Shown: positions 7,680 to 17,570, counted from the first letter of the stretch. The stretch: DNA of 64,000 nt from Plantimonas leprariae (GCF_008802405.1 NZ_VZDO01000009.1:62001-126000), one strand, 5' to 3'. Made by a program: numbers and translations. Notes: generated from the letters alone by a model not told the origin.

Positions 7680-10561
7680 GAGCCGCCCTGCGCCTCCTCC
7701 TCTTCCTCTTCTGCCTCGTCGGCGGCACGGCGGGCTTCGCCGCGCCCGCCTTCGCGTTGGAGCCGGTCGGCATCGCGCGCGACGACGTCGCGATCGACCT
7801 CAAACCCGCCGTCGAGATTCATCGCGGCGGCGGCTCGAGCTTTCAGGTCTCCACCGTTCCCGGCGCGGACGGCATCGTCCGGCGGATGGAAATCGAGGCC
7901 AATTCGCCGAACTCCTCCGGCGACTGGGCGGTGTTCGCCATCGCCAACAACACCGACGTGCAGATCGACCGGCTCGTGGTCGCGCCGAACTTCCGCCTCG
8001 CCGGCTCCGGCATCCTCTGGCCGGACCTCGGGAGCCAGCGCATCGCCTCGATCACCCCATCGGAAGGCTTCGCGCTGGAGCGCCAGCCGAGTTCCGAGGC
8101 TGACGTATTCCTGGTCACGCTGAACCCCGGCTCGGTGGTCACCTTCGTCGCCGAGATGGCCTCGCACGACCTGCCCGAGATCCGGTTGTGGGAACCGAAC
8201 GCCTACAAGGACACGGTCAACGCCTACACGCTCTATCGCGGCATCGTGCTCGGCATCGCCGGCCTCCTCGCGGTGTTCCTGACGATCCTCTTCGTGGTGA
8301 AGGGCTCGGCGATGTTCCCGGCGACCGCCGCGCTCGCTTGGGCGGTGCTGGCCTATATCTGCATCGACTTCGACTTCTGGCAGAAGCTGATCCCGATCAT
8401 GCCGGGCGAGGAGCGCATCTGGCGCGCCGGAACCGAGGTCGCGCTCGCCTTCACGCTGGTCGTGTTTCTCGCCGCCTACCTCCACCTCAATCGCTGGCAC
8501 GGGGTATTCTCGGCCTTCACGCTGCTCTGGCTCGCCGGCCTCGGGGCGCTCGGCGTCGCCGCGACCGTCGATCCGCCGGTCGCGGCCGGCATCGCGCGGA
8601 TGTCGCTCGGCGCCACCGGCGTCGTCGGCCTCTGCCTCATCGTCTACCTCGCGGCGGTCGGCTTCGACCGGGCCGTGATGCTGATCCCGACCTGGCTCCT
8701 GATCCTCGTCTGGACCTTCGGCGCCTGGATGACCGTGACGGGCCGGCTCGACAACGACGTGATCCAGCCGGCGCTCGGCGGCGGCCTCGTCCTCATCGTG
8801 CTCCTGATCGGCTTCACCGTGATGCAGCACGCCTTCGCGGGGAGCGGCTTCTCGGGCGCCGCGATCACCGATGTCGAGCGGCGGGCGCTGGCGCTCGCCG
8901 GCACGGGCGACGCGATCTTCGACTGGGACGTGACGCGCGACCGCATCTTCGCCGGCACGCAAGGGGAAGGCTCCAGTACCCTGCCCTTCGCCGACATGAC
9001 CGGCCCGGCGCGCGACTGGCTGCCGATCCTTCACGCCGACGACCGCGACCGCTTCAAGCTGACGCTCGACACGATCCTCGAGCACCGCCGCGGCCGCATC
9101 GCGCAGAACTTCCGCGTCAAGGGCCGCGAAGGGCACTACCACTGGATGCAGCTCCGCGCCCGGCCGGTGCTCGGCTCGGACGGCGAGGTGGTGCGCTGCG
9201 TCGGCACCATCAAGGACGTCACCGACGAGAAGAAGGCCGAGGAGCGGCTGCTGCACGACGCGCTGCACGACCAGTTGACCGGCCTGCCGAACCGCGAGCT
9301 GTTCATCGACCGGCTGGAGGCGATCGGCACCTTCGCCAGCGGCCGCCAGGACGTGCGGCCGAGCCTCTTCGTGATCGACATCGATCGCTTCCGGCAGGTG
9401 AACGACGATTTCGGCATCGCCACGGGCGACACGATCCTCCTGACCCTCGGCCGCCGGCTGCGCCGGGTGCTCAAACCCCAGGACTCGCTGGCGCGCCTCG
9501 CGGGCGACCAGTTCGGCCTGATCCTCCTCTCCGAGACCGAGGCCGGCACGGTCGTCGCCTTCGCCGAGAAGCTGCTCCAGGCGATGAAGGCGCCGATCGG
9601 TCTCAGCGAGCGCGAGATCATCCTCACCGGCTCGATCGGGATCGCCGGCTGGGCCGAAGGCGCGACGCCGGAGGAAGCGCTGAAGGAGGCCGAGCTCGCG
9701 ATGTACGAGGCCAAACGCCTCGGCGGCGACCGCATCGAGCCGTTCCGCCCGGCGCTCAGGACCGGCGGGTCGAGCCGGCTGGAGCTCGAATCCGACCTCC
9801 GCCGCGCCTTCTCGCGCAACGAGCTGACGCTCGCCTTCCAGCCGATCGTCCACCTCGCCGACGGCCGGGTCGCCGGCTTCGAGGCGCTGCTTCGCTGGGA
9901 CCATCCGAAGCGCGGCGCGATCTCGCCGGCCGAGTTCGTGCCGGTCGCCGAGAGTTCGGGCCTCATCGTCGAGCTCGGCCAGTTCGCGCTGAACGAGGCG
10001 GCGCTGCGCCTTTCCGACTGGCACCGGCTGACGCGCAACGAGAAGCTCACCGTGTCCGTCAACGTGTCCAGTCGCCAGCTTATCCGGCAGGACCTCGTCA
10101 ACGACGTCAGGACCGCGCTCGAGCGCTATGCGCTGCCGCCGCACTGCCTGAAGTTGGAGATCACCGAATCGCTGGTGATGGACAATCCGGAGCGCTCCGC
10201 CCAGCTTCTCGCGCGCCTGCGCGAGATGGGCGTCGGCCTGTCGCTCGACGATTTCGGCACCGGCTACTCGTCGCTCGCCTACCTGACGCGGTTCCCGTTC
10301 GACACGCTGAAGGTCGACCAGGCGTTCCTGCGCGGCGAGGCGCAGCCGCAGCGCACGATCATCCTCCAGTCCATCGTGCAGATGGCGCGCGAACTGCACC
10401 TGTCGGTGATCGCGGAAGGGGTGGAGTCGCCGGCGGACGTCGCCCGGCTCGTCGAGCTCGGCTGCGAATACGGCCAGAGCTACATGTTCTCCCCGCCGCT
10501 GACGGTCGAGGAGGTGCGCCGGAAGCTGACGGAGCGTCCCGCGCGCCGCCGCACGGCCTGA
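7676..10561 (+). CDS. Membrane-anchored PAS-GGDEF-EAL protein (cyclic-di-GMP signalling)
   Basis: A 961-residue sensor. A signal peptide (1-28) leads to a periplasmic beta-rich region (about 30-185), several membrane segments (about 187-385; 7TMR-like), a PAS domain (about 395-515), GGDEF (about 525-690) and EAL (about 705-950). The GGDEF signature is AGDQF (609-613) and the inhibitory-site Arg is Lys (KPQD), so cyclase activity is doubtful. The EAL domain keeps EALLRW (Glu736), NVSSRQL, EITES, DDFGTGYSS and EGVE, consistent with an active phosphodiesterase. It probably lowers cyclic-di-GMP in response to an envelope signal. Start overlaps the acetyltransferase stop. Confidence 0.9.
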   Translation: MRAALRLLLFLFCLVGGTAGFAAPAFALEPVGIARDDVAIDLKPAVEIHRGGGSSFQVSTVPGADGIVRRMEIEANSPNSSGDWAVFAIANNTDVQIDRLVVAPNFRLAGSGILWPDLGSQRIASITPSEGFALERQPSSEADVFLVTLNPGSVVTFVAEMASHDLPEIRLWEPNAYKDTVNAYTLYRGIVLGIAGLLAVFLTILFVVKGSAMFPATAALAWAVLAYICIDFDFWQKLIPIMPGEERIWRAGTEVALAFTLVVFLAAYLHLNRWHGVFSAFTLLWLAGLGALGVAATVDPPVAAGIARMSLGATGVVGLCLIVYLAAVGFDRAVMLIPTWLLILVWTFGAWMTVTGRLDNDVIQPALGGGLVLIVLLIGFTVMQHAFAGSGFSGAAITDVERRALALAGTGDAIFDWDVTRDRIFAGTQGEGSSTLPFADMTGPARDWLPILHADDRDRFKLTLDTILEHRRGRIAQNFRVKGREGHYHWMQLRARPVLGSDGEVVRCVGTIKDVTDEKKAEERLLHDALHDQLTGLPNRELFIDRLEAIGTFASGRQDVRPSLFVIDIDRFRQVNDDFGIATGDTILLTLGRRLRRVLKPQDSLARLAGDQFGLILLSETEAGTVVAFAEKLLQAMKAPIGLSEREIILTGSIGIAGWAEGATPEEALKEAELAMYEAKRLGGDRIEPFRPALRTGGSSRLELESDLRRAFSRNELTLAFQPIVHLADGRVAGFEALLRWDHPKRGAISPAEFVPVAESSGLIVELGQFALNEAALRLSDWHRLTRNEKLTVSVNVSSRQLIRQDLVNDVRTALERYALPPHCLKLEITESLVMDNPERSAQLLARLREMGVGLSLDDFGTGYSSLAYLTRFPFDTLKVDQAFLRGEAQPQRTIILQSIVQMARELHLSVIAEGVESPADVARLVELGCEYGQSYMFSPPLTVEEVRRKLTERPARRRTA

Positions 10562-10591
10562 CCGGCGGCCGGCGAAGCGGGGCGGGCCGTC

Positions 10592-11302
10592 TCAGGCGTG
10601 GCCGGCTTCGGCGGTCAGAAAAGCCGGGTCGATGCCGAGCAGCGCCAGCGCGCGGTTGTACTTGCCGTCGAGCTTCGAGTCGAAGATCAGTTCGTCGTCC
10701 GCGCGGCAGGTGAGCCAGCCGTTCGCGGCGATCTCCTCTTCGAGCTGGCCGGCGCTCCAGCCGGCGTAGCCGAGCGCCATCAGCGCCGAGTCCGGGCCGA
10801 TGCCCTGCGAGATCGCCTTCAGGATATCGAGCGTCGGCGTCAGCGACACGCCATCCGAGATGGCGACGGTCGACTCGGAGGAGTAGTCGCCGGTGTGGAG
10901 CACGAAGCCGCGCCCCCGCTCCACCGGGCCGCCCATGCAGACCGAGACGTCGCGGGCGGTCTCCGGCAGGCGGATCGCCTCGTCCTCCTTGACGATGTTG
11001 AGCTGCGCCAGGAGGTTCGCGAACGAGATCGGCTGCGCCTTGTTGATGATGAAGCCCATCGCGCCGTTCGGCGAATGGGCACAGAGATAGACCACGGAGC
11101 GGGCGAAACGCTCGTCCTCCATGCCGGGCATGGCGATCAGGAAGTGCCCTTCCAGCGAGTCGGCGCTTTCCAGATCGTCGGACCGCTCCGCCGTCGCATC
11201 GTCGTCGTCGCCGGTGGCGATATCGATCGGCTGCGATCGCCGGTCGTCCGATGCGGACGCCGACAGGATCCCGGCTCTGCTCTTGCGTTCGATGTCGGCC
11301 AT
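10592..11302 (-). CDS. yqgE: YqgE/AlgH family protein (UPF0301, DUF179)
   Basis: A 236-residue protein. The core from about residue 50 matches DUF179/Alg[21 protein letters not shown], split here by domain position, then [14 protein letters not shown], and the closing [12 protein letters not shown] motif. Function is not established; AlgH was linked to alginate gene regulation in Pseudomonas. The first 45 residues are acidic and low in complexity ([12 protein letters not shown]), probably disordered, so a later start is possible. It converges on the EAL gene and is divergent from the DsbD-N-like gene. Confidence 0.85.
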   Translation of the reverse strand: MADIERKSRAGILSASASDDRRSQPIDIATGDDDDATAERSDDLESADSLEGHFLIAMPGMEDERFARSVVYLCAHSPNGAMGFIINKAQPISFANLLAQLNIVKEDEAIRLPETARDVSVCMGGPVERGRGFVLHTGDYSSESTVAISDGVSLTPTLDILKAISQGIGPDSALMALGYAGWSAGQLEEEIAANGWLTCRADDELIFDSKLDGKYNRALALLGIDPAFLTAEAGHA

Positions 11303-11489
11303 GTCGTTCGTCCCGCTTTCCAGGCGACGTTCGCCGGAGAGTGCACCGCATGATGGGAGGGCGGCAAGCCCGAAGGATCAAGATCGGCGGCGACGGGGCC
11401 GCATAATTTGATCGCTTGTCGCCGGTTCGACACGGCCGGTCCCGCGCCGCGCCGCGTTCCAGGCTGGACATGGCGACGATCCGACCGGC

Positions 11490-12305
11490 ATGAAAGCACC
11501 CATGCGAAAGAATGTCGCCGCTCTCGTTACGCTCCTCGGCATCCTGCCGCTCGGCCTCCCGGCCGGAGCCGCTGCCGGCGACAGGTTCGAAGGCGAAGGC
11601 GTCCGACTGCGGCTCCTCGCCGAGCGGCCCGACGCGGAAGGGCACTTCCGGGGAGCCCTGCTGGTCGACCTGAAGCCGGGCTGGAAGACCTACTGGCTCG
11701 ATCCCGGCGAGGCAGGCATTCCGCCGGACCTCCGCTTCGGGAATGCGCCCGAGACCGTCGCCTCGTTCCCGGCGCCGCACCGTGTCGACGACGGCTTCGC
11801 GAAGTCGATCGTCTATTCCGCGCCCTTCGCCGTCGCGCTGGACGGCCGGCTGGAGCCCGGCACTGCGAAGCCCCAGCTGAAGGCGACGCTCGGCGTCTGC
11901 CAGGAGATCTGCATCCCCGTCGCGGCCGTGCTCGACGCGGAACCGGCCGCGAGTGCCGAGGTGCGCGGCGCAATCGACGCCGCCTTCGCCGCCCTCCCTC
12001 GGCCGAGCACGGCGGAGGCAGGCATCGTCGGGGCAGAGCTGTCGGAGGATTCGGGCACGCTGACCGTTTCGGTGCGCCCGGCGAGCGCCGCCGCGGGTGC
12101 CGACCTCTTCGCCGCCGCCCCGAACGGTTGGGCGTTCGGCCCCCCGGGCGCCGTCCGGTCGGTCGGCGACGAAGCCCGGATCACGCTGCCGGTGACGGCG
12201 AAGCCGCGGAAGACCGCCGCCGCGCCGTTCGCGATCGAGGCGACGCTCGCCGGCCCCGCCGGGAACTGGCGGGCGAGCGGCCTCGCGGTGCGGCGCCAGC
12301 GCTGA
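11490..12305 (+). CDS. Periplasmic DsbD N-terminal-domain-like protein
   Basis: A 271-residue exported protein: signal peptide about 1-28 (MKAPMRKN start, hydrophobic core, cleavage near GAAAGD), then one domain resembling the N-terminal periplasmic domain of the disulfide reductase DsbD. The conserved features are the LKPGWKTYWLDPGEAGIPP segment and the cysteine pair in GVCQEICIP, which would accept electrons in DsbD. The membrane and thioredoxin domains of DsbD are absent, so it needs another reductant partner. A peroxiredoxin follows 65 bases downstream, consistent with a thiol-redox role. The exact start is uncertain between 11490 and 11502. Confidence 0.8.
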   Translation: MKAPMRKNVAALVTLLGILPLGLPAGAAAGDRFEGEGVRLRLLAERPDAEGHFRGALLVDLKPGWKTYWLDPGEAGIPPDLRFGNAPETVASFPAPHRVDDGFAKSIVYSAPFAVALDGRLEPGTAKPQLKATLGVCQEICIPVAAVLDAEPAASAEVRGAIDAAFAALPRPSTAEAGIVGAELSEDSGTLTVSVRPASAAAGADLFAAAPNGWAFGPPGAVRSVGDEARITLPVTAKPRKTAAAPFAIEATLAGPAGNWRASGLAVRRQR

Positions 12306-12370
12306 CGGCGGGCGCGGGCGCGCTACCTTCATTCACGGTCCGAGCGGGTCGGACAGACGAGGACGGGCGG

Positions 12371-12862
12371 ATGACCATCGCGATCGGCGACACAATACCT
12401 AATGCGACGCTGAAGACGCCGGGACCGGACGGCCCGCGCAACATCTCGACCGGCGAAGTCTTCACCGGCCGGAAGGTCGTGATGTTCGGGGTGCCCGGCG
12501 CCTTCACCGGCACCTGCAGCAACGTCCACCTGCCGGGCTTCCTCGACAACGAGGAAGCGATCCGCGCCAAGGGGGTCGACGAGATCGCAGTTCTCGCGGT
12601 GAACGACCACCATGTTATGGCTGCGTGGGCGAAGGCGACGGGCGGCGAGGGCCGCATCCTGTTCCTCGCCGACGGCAACGCCGAACTGACGAAGGCGCTC
12701 GGCCTCGACGTCGATCTGGCGGTCGCGGGGCTCGGCACGCGCTCGCGGCGCTTCTCGATGATCGTCGAGGACGGCGTCGTCAAGGTGCTGAACATCGAGG
12801 AGTCGCCCGGTACCGCGGAGAAGTCGGGCGCGGCGGGGGTGCTTGACGCGCTCGGCGCGTGA
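12371..12862 (+). CDS. Peroxiredoxin (Prx5 / AhpE-like, glutaredoxin-dependent type)
   Basis: A 163-residue thiol peroxidase that reduces hydroperoxides. The peroxidatic cysteine is Cys49 in VPGAFTGTCSNVHLPGF, which matches the PxxxTxxC active site of the Prx5 subfamily. The protein has no signal peptide, so it works in the cytosol. A second conserved resolving cysteine is not evident, so it is probably a 1-Cys enzyme recycled by glutaredoxin or glutathione. The ATG follows an upstream GGACGGGCGG element. It probably shares a transcript with the DsbD-N-like gene. Confidence 0.92.
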   Translation: MTIAIGDTIPNATLKTPGPDGPRNISTGEVFTGRKVVMFGVPGAFTGTCSNVHLPGFLDNEEAIRAKGVDEIAVLAVNDHHVMAAWAKATGGEGRILFLADGNAELTKALGLDVDLAVAGLGTRSRRFSMIVEDGVVKVLNIEESPGTAEKSGAAGVLDALGA

Positions 12863-12937
12863 AAGCAAAAGAAAGGATTGGCTGTTTCATATCGAGACGA
12901 CCGCGTCATCGCGGACGCTCGCCCGGGCTGGGTCCGA

Positions 12938-13855
12938 ATGGTCAAATGGACTGACGACGAGAGTTCCGATCTTTCGCCCGCGTCGAGCGAGATCTCGCCG
13001 CGGGCGCGCCTCATCGCCTGGTTTCGCGGCTGGTCGGCGTCCGACGCGCTGCCGCGTATCGTGCGCTGCTCGATCGCCGGCGGGCTGGCGCTGGCGCTCC
13101 TCGCCGTCGTCACGCTGCGCGCCGGCGGCCCCGATCAGGTGGCCGTTGCGGCCGTCGTCGTCCAAGCCCCGACCTTCGCCAAGCTCCGGCAGAGCGTCGC
13201 CGCCGATCCGCCGCCATCCCCGGACGTCCTCGACCTGGCGGCGGCGCTGACGGAGGAGCCGCCGACGCCGGACCTCGCGTCGCGCTGGCTGCGCCCGGCC
13301 GCCGAATTCGCGCAGGGCTTCGCCGATCCACCCGACCGGATGAAGCGCCTTTGCCAGGATTTCGCGGCGGCCGGCTTCGCCCATGCGCGCTGGCAGGCGA
13401 GCAAGGTGTTCGACGGCGAGTGGGAGTGCTCCTCGGCGCTCCAGGCGGACGGCCGCGACGGCGACGCCGCCTTTCTCGTGGTTCGCGGCTCCGGCGAGCG
13501 GAACGCCGGCAGCCTGATGCTGAAGTTGAACCCGGTCTCGGCGGCGGACCGCGCCGCGCTGATCGGCCGGGTCGAACCGGTCGTCGGCCAGTTCCTCGCC
13601 GCGGCGCACGTCGCTCCGTCGGCCACTATGCTCGATCGCCTCGCGGCCGGCGAGCCGGTCAACCTGCCGACCTCGTTCGGAACCCTTCGCATCGTCGCCG
13701 AACACAACCGCCCGGACGTCCGGGTGATCAGTCTGTCCGTTTCGCCGGTGCTGGATGCGCCGAAGGAGAGCGCCTGCGCGAAGGACTGCCTCGCGCGGTT
13801 CCGGCCGCCGAACTCGGTGCTGTCCGCCGCGACGCATGTCGCGGCGCGGCAGTAG
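12938..13855 (+). CDS. DUF6030-like single-span membrane protein
   Basis: A 305-residue protein with a cytoplasmic head of about 45 residues and one transmembrane segment (about 48-70, IVRCSIAGGLALALLAVV). The remainder is probably periplasmic and holds cysteines at about 140, 163, 282 and 286, two of them in ACAKDC. It resembles rhizobial proteins called DUF6030; function is unknown and the family call is from memory. The ATG at 12938 was chosen; a TTG at 12878 also keeps the frame open but its purine-rich element is too close. It ends three bases from the convergent rnhA. Confidence 0.6.
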   Translation: MVKWTDDESSDLSPASSEISPRARLIAWFRGWSASDALPRIVRCSIAGGLALALLAVVTLRAGGPDQVAVAAVVVQAPTFAKLRQSVAADPPPSPDVLDLAAALTEEPPTPDLASRWLRPAAEFAQGFADPPDRMKRLCQDFAAAGFAHARWQASKVFDGEWECSSALQADGRDGDAAFLVVRGSGERNAGSLMLKLNPVSAADRAALIGRVEPVVGQFLAAAHVAPSATMLDRLAAGEPVNLPTSFGTLRIVAEHNRPDVRVISLSVSPVLDAPKESACAKDCLARFRPPNSVLSAATHVAARQ

Positions 13856-13857
13856 GA

Positions 13858-14337
13858 TCAGCCTTCCGGCACGACCGCCGCCGGCCGGCTGCCTTTCCGC
13901 TTGAACGGCGCCATGGCGAGCCGGGCGAGTTCGTCGGCCCGCTCGTTCTCCGGATGGCCGGCATGGCCCTTGATCCAGTGGAACTCGACCTGATGGCGCT
14001 GGCGCGCCGCATCGAGCGCCTGCCAGAGTTCGGCATTCTTCACCGGCTTCCGATCGGCCGTCTTCCAGCCGTTCCGCTTCCAGCCGTGGATCCACTTGGT
14101 GATCCCGTCGCGCAGATACTGCGAGTCCGAATGGAGGTCGATCGCGACCGGCCGTTTCAGCGCCTCCAGCGCCGAGATCGCGGCGAGCAGTTCCATGCGG
14201 TTGTTGGTCGTCACCGCCTCGCCGCCGGAAAGCTCCTTCTCGGTCGTGCCCCAGCGCAGGATCGCGCCCCAACCGCCCGGCCCCGGATTGCCGGAGCAGG
14301 CGCCGTCCGTGAAGATCGCGACGCGCGGCTCGCTCAC
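13858..14337 (-). CDS. rnhA: Ribonuclease HI
   Basis: Degrades the RNA strand of RNA-DNA hybrids. The 159-residue protein carries the full DEDD set: Asp11 in [11 protein letters not shown], Glu49 in NNRMELLAA, Asp71 in LHSDSQYL and Asp135 in [14 protein letters not shown]. It starts at GTG 14337, overlapping the thrB stop in GTGA, so translation is coupled. The C-terminal tail after about residue 145 is basic and probably flexible. thrB-rnhA adjacency is common in rhizobial genomes. Confidence 0.96.
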   Translation of the reverse strand: MSEPRVAIFTDGACSGNPGPGGWGAILRWGTTEKELSGGEAVTTNNRMELLAAISALEALKRPVAIDLHSDSQYLRDGITKWIHGWKRNGWKTADRKPVKNAELWQALDAARQRHQVEFHWIKGHAGHPENERADELARLAMAPFKRKGSRPAAVVPEG

Positions 14338-15308
14338 GGGCAGTCCATCTCGATGCCGTAGTCGGCGGCGCTCCGGACGGTGCGGTGGAAGCGGGATTTG
14401 CGCAGGTACTCCTTCGGGTCCTTCTTGGTGACGAAGGAGCCGTCCGGCACGTTCAGCCAGTCGTAGAGGCGGGTGAGGAGGAAGCGCATCGCCGCGCCAC
14501 GCGCGAGAATCGGCAGCGCCACGATCTCGACCTCCGACAGCGGCCGGACCCGGCGGTAGGCCTCGATCATCGCCCTCCCCTTCGTGACGTTGAACGCGCC
14601 GTCCGCCTCGAAGCACCAGGCGCAGAGGCAGATCGCCAGGTCGTAGGCGAGGATGTCGTTGCAGGCGAAATAGAAGTCGATGAGGCCGGACAGTTGCCCT
14701 CCGAGGAAGAAGACGTTGTCCGGAAAGAGGTCGGCATGGATGACGCCGGTCGGCAAGTGCTGCGGCCAAGCCGCCTCGATCGCATCGAGCTCGGCAGCGA
14801 TTTCGGCGGAGAGGCCGGGCTCCACGCGGTCGGCATCCGCGCCGCAGCTTTCCGCCAGCGGTCGCCACGCGTCGACCGAAAGCGCGTTCGGACGCGTGCC
14901 GGAAAAGTCGGAGGCCGCGGCGTGCATGCCGGCCAGCGCCGCGCCGACGTCGCGGCACTCGGGCACGCCCGGCCGCCGCGTCCACATGCCTTCTAGGAAG
15001 GTGAACACCGCCGCCGGCCGGCCGGCGAGGTCGCGCAGCGTCTCGCGGTCGCGCGCTTCCACCGGCAGCGGGCAGGACAGGCCGCGGGACGCCAGATGCA
15101 GCATCAGGCCGACGAAGAACGGCAGGTCGCCGCGCGCGACGCGCTTCTCGTAGAGCGTCAGGATGAAGGTGCCGCCCGTGGTGCGCAGGAGGAAGTTCGA
15201 GTTCTCGACCCCCTCCGCGATGCCCTTGTAGCTCAGCAGCGTGCCGAGATCGTAGGCTTCGAGGAAGGCGGAGAGCTGCGGTTCGGAAACGTCGGTATAG
15301 ACGGCCAC
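14334..15308 (-). CDS. thrB: Homoserine kinase (aminoglycoside-phosphotransferase fold)
   Basis: Phosphorylates homoserine for threonine synthase. The 324-residue protein is the ThrB type built on the choline kinase/APH fold, not the GHMP fold of E. coli. It starts [12 protein letters not shown], has the [11 protein letters not shown] nucleotide loop near residue 34, and carries the catalytic [11 protein letters not shown] loop near residue 195 with [16 protein letters not shown] (metal-binding Asp) after it. It lies four bases downstream of ispH and overlaps rnhA by four bases. thrC lies elsewhere in the window on the plus strand. Confidence 0.95.
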   Translation of the reverse strand: MAVYTDVSEPQLSAFLEAYDLGTLLSYKGIAEGVENSNFLLRTTGGTFILTLYEKRVARGDLPFFVGLMLHLASRGLSCPLPVEARDRETLRDLAGRPAAVFTFLEGMWTRRPGVPECRDVGAALAGMHAAASDFSGTRPNALSVDAWRPLAESCGADADRVEPGLSAEIAAELDAIEAAWPQHLPTGVIHADLFPDNVFFLGGQLSGLIDFYFACNDILAYDLAICLCAWCFEADGAFNVTKGRAMIEAYRRVRPLSEVEIVALPILARGAAMRFLLTRLYDWLNVPDGSFVTKKDPKEYLRKSRFHRTVRSAADYGIEMDCP

Positions 15309-15312
15309 CGGC

Positions 15313-16317
15313 TCACCGGGTCCCGTTGACGAAAGCCATGTCCGCGCCGGTGAGCGGCGTTTCGCGCAAGGACCGCACCACGGGGAAGTTCTCCGTTTCC
15401 ACCGCCGTCTGCACGAGCTCGATCCGAAGGTCGAAGCGTTCGCGGAGCGCCGCGACGATCTCGTCCACGATGATCTCCGGCGCCGATGCGCCGGCCGACA
15501 TCGCGAGGTTCATGCCGCCGTGGAGCAGCTCGAACGGCACGTCGATGGAGCGCTGCACGAGCCGCGAGGCCTTCGCGCCGGCCCGCTCGGCGACTTCCAC
15601 GAGGCGCATGGAATTCGACGAGTTCGGCGCGCCGACGATCAGGAACAGGTCGATGCCGGGCGCGGCTTCGCGCACCGCGTCCTGCCGGTTCGTCGTCGCG
15701 TAGCAGATCGAGTCCGACGAGGGCGCGTGGAGCGCCGGGAACTTCGCTCCGAGGGCGGCGATGACGCCGGCGGTGTCGTCGACGGAAAGCGTCGTCTGCG
15801 TGACGAAGCCAAGCGCTTCCGGGTTCGCCGGCGCGAAGTGCTCGACGTCCTCCTCCGTCTCGATCAGCGTGACGGCGCCGACCGGAAGCTGACCCAGCGT
15901 GCCGACCACCTCCGGGTGCCCGGCATGGCCGATGAGGAGAACGTGCCGGCCGAGGCGCATATGGCGCATGGCCTGCTTGTGCACCTTCGAGACCAGCGGA
16001 CAGGTCGCGTCGAGATAGAGGAGTTCGCGCCGCTCGGCCTCGGCCGGTACCGACTTCGGAACGCCGTGCGCCGAGAAGACGACCGGCTGGCCGTCGTCCG
16101 GCACTTCGGTCAGTTCCTTGACGAAGACCGCGCCGAGGTTCTTCAGGCCCTCGACGACGTAGCGGTTGTGCACGATCTCATGCCGGACATAGACCGGCGC
16201 GCCGTACTTCTTCAGCGCCAGGACGACGATCTGGATGGCGCGGTCGACGCCGGCGCAGAAGCCGCGCGGCTCACAGAGGCGAAGGGTCAGCGGCGGCTTG
16301 GCGAGCGTCTGCAGCAA
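15313..16317 (-). CDS. ispH: 4-hydroxy-3-methylbut-2-enyl diphosphate reductase
   Basis: Last step of the non-mevalonate isoprenoid pathway: reduces HMBPP to IPP and DMAPP using a [4Fe-4S] cluster. The three cluster cysteines are Cys21 in [10 protein letters not shown], Cys106 in [11 protein letters not shown] and Cys205 in [10 protein letters not shown]. The histidine and glutamate blocks [13 protein letters not shown] and IGHAGHPEV are present. The length of 334 residues fits the family. It lies between the SURF1 gene and thrB on the same strand; IPP also feeds the farnesyl tail added by CtaB upstream. Confidence 0.97.
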   Translation of the reverse strand: MLQTLAKPPLTLRLCEPRGFCAGVDRAIQIVVLALKKYGAPVYVRHEIVHNRYVVEGLKNLGAVFVKELTEVPDDGQPVVFSAHGVPKSVPAEAERRELLYLDATCPLVSKVHKQAMRHMRLGRHVLLIGHAGHPEVVGTLGQLPVGAVTLIETEEDVEHFAPANPEALGFVTQTTLSVDDTAGVIAALGAKFPALHAPSSDSICYATTNRQDAVREAAPGIDLFLIVGAPNSSNSMRLVEVAERAGAKASRLVQRSIDVPFELLHGGMNLAMSAGASAPEIIVDEIVAALRERFDLRIELVQTAVETENFPVVRSLRETPLTGADMAFVNGTR

Positions 16318-16374
16318 GTGGATCGGTTCCGTATCGCGTGTCGGCCGCGAATGAAGGGATCGGCAGCGCCCGTG

Positions 16375-17157
16375 TCAACCGCGATCGGGCGCGGGCGCCA
16401 GCGGACGAAAGGCTCGGAACACCTGATAGCCGAGCATCGAGGCGAGGACCAGCGCCAGCCCGTACCATGTGATCGCGTATTGCAGATGGTTGTTCGGGAT
16501 GTCGATCACCGTCGTGCCGCCGACCGGCCAGCCGCCGGGGGCGCGGCCCGATCCGGCATCGATGACGAAGGGCAGCACCCTCGCATCGGCGGGCAGGCCG
16601 GCGCCGAGCCCGAGTTCGCCGAGGTTCTTCCAGAAGAACTGGTTCTTCGCCGTGTCGTTGTTCGGCACCAGCCAGGACGGCTTCTCCGCGGCGACGTTCC
16701 GGGCGAGCCCCGTCACGTCCGTCTCGCCGTCGATCAGCCCCTCGCGCCGCGTCGCGGGGTCCTTGCGGTCGTAGGGCACGAAGCCGCGATTGATCCAGAC
16801 GAAGCGGTTGCCGCCGAGATCCATCGGCACGTAGACGTTCCAGCCGGCATCGCCGCCGAAGGTGGAGATGAAGAAGCGCTCCGCCCCGTTCAGGAACCGG
16901 CCGTGCGCGGACACGGGAATGTATTCGACATCGCCGGTTCGCTCGGCCGTCGCGGCGACGGCGTCCGCCGGCTGCGGCGGGGCATGGGTGCGCTCGTCGA
17001 TCTGCCGGAGCACGCCTTCCTTCCAGTGGAGACGTTCGACCTGCCAGGTGCCGAGCGCGCAGAGGATAACGACGCCGACCAGACCGAGGAGCAGCCCGAC
17101 GACGCCGCGCCGCCGGCCGGGGCGCGCTTCGTCGGCCGCCGTCATCGCCCTAGCCAT
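16375..17157 (-). CDS. SURF1 family cytochrome oxidase assembly protein
   Basis: A 260-residue inner-membrane protein that helps insert heme a into cytochrome c oxidase subunit I. It has the family topology of two membrane helices (about residues 19-40 and 226-248) around a periplasmic domain. Hallmarks are GTWQVERLHWKEG after the first helix, VWINRGFVPYDRK in the middle and HLQYAITWYGLA at the second helix. An alternative ATG at 17145 would remove the eight-base overlap with the DUF983 gene. It ends the oxidase cluster before ispH. Confidence 0.9.
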   Translation of the reverse strand: MARAMTAADEARPGRRRGVVGLLLGLVGVVILCALGTWQVERLHWKEGVLRQIDERTHAPPQPADAVAATAERTGDVEYIPVSAHGRFLNGAERFFISTFGGDAGWNVYVPMDLGGNRFVWINRGFVPYDRKDPATRREGLIDGETDVTGLARNVAAEKPSWLVPNNDTAKNQFFWKNLGELGLGAGLPADARVLPFVIDAGSGRAPGGWPVGGTTVIDIPNNHLQYAITWYGLALVLASMLGYQVFRAFRPLAPAPDRG

Positions 17158-17530
17158 CGAGCCGCCCCTGCGCCGCCTTGGTGCGGAACTGCAGGCCGAT
17201 CAGCAGTCCCTTGAACAGGCGCATCAGCGGCAGGCTGAGGATGACGGTCAGCGGCAGCCAGAGGATCAGGTGGACCCAGAACGGCGGCGAGACGCTGATC
17301 TCGAGCCAAAGGGCGAGGCCGATCACCACGATGCCGACGATGAGGATCACGAAGGCAGCCGGCCCGTCGCCGGAATCGGCGAAACCGTAGTCGAGGCCGC
17401 ATTCCGAACATTGCGGCCGGAGCTTCAGGAAGCCCGCGAACAGTCGCCCTTCGCCGCAGCGGGGGCAGCGGCCACGCGTGCCTGCTTTGCCGGGATCGAC
17501 GCCGGGAAGCGATGCTCGGGACCCGCTCAT
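17150..17530 (-). CDS. DUF983 family membrane protein
   Basis: A 126-residue protein with two N-terminal CxxC pairs (RCPRCGEG and PQCSECGL) that look like a small zinc-binding or metal-handling module, then two hydrophobic helices (about 56-78 and 83-105). DUF983 proteins are regularly encoded within alphaproteobacterial cytochrome c oxidase clusters; an assembly role is likely by context but not proven. The stop overlaps or abuts the SURF1 start. Confidence 0.82.
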   Translation of the reverse strand: MSGSRASLPGVDPGKAGTRGRCPRCGEGRLFAGFLKLRPQCSECGLDYGFADSGDGPAAFVILIVGIVVIGLALWLEISVSPPFWVHLILWLPLTVILSLPLMRLFKGLLIGLQFRTKAAQGRLDG

Positions 17531-17570
17531 CGCGGCACTCCTCGGATGGAATCCATGCATGAAACAGATA

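Noticed and set aside
7589-10399. A long open frame of over 900 codons antisense to the EAL gene
   Set aside because: Its composition is arginine-, glutamate- and alanine-rich with no domain, and it mirrors the codon pattern of the real gene; GC-rich third positions create such frames.
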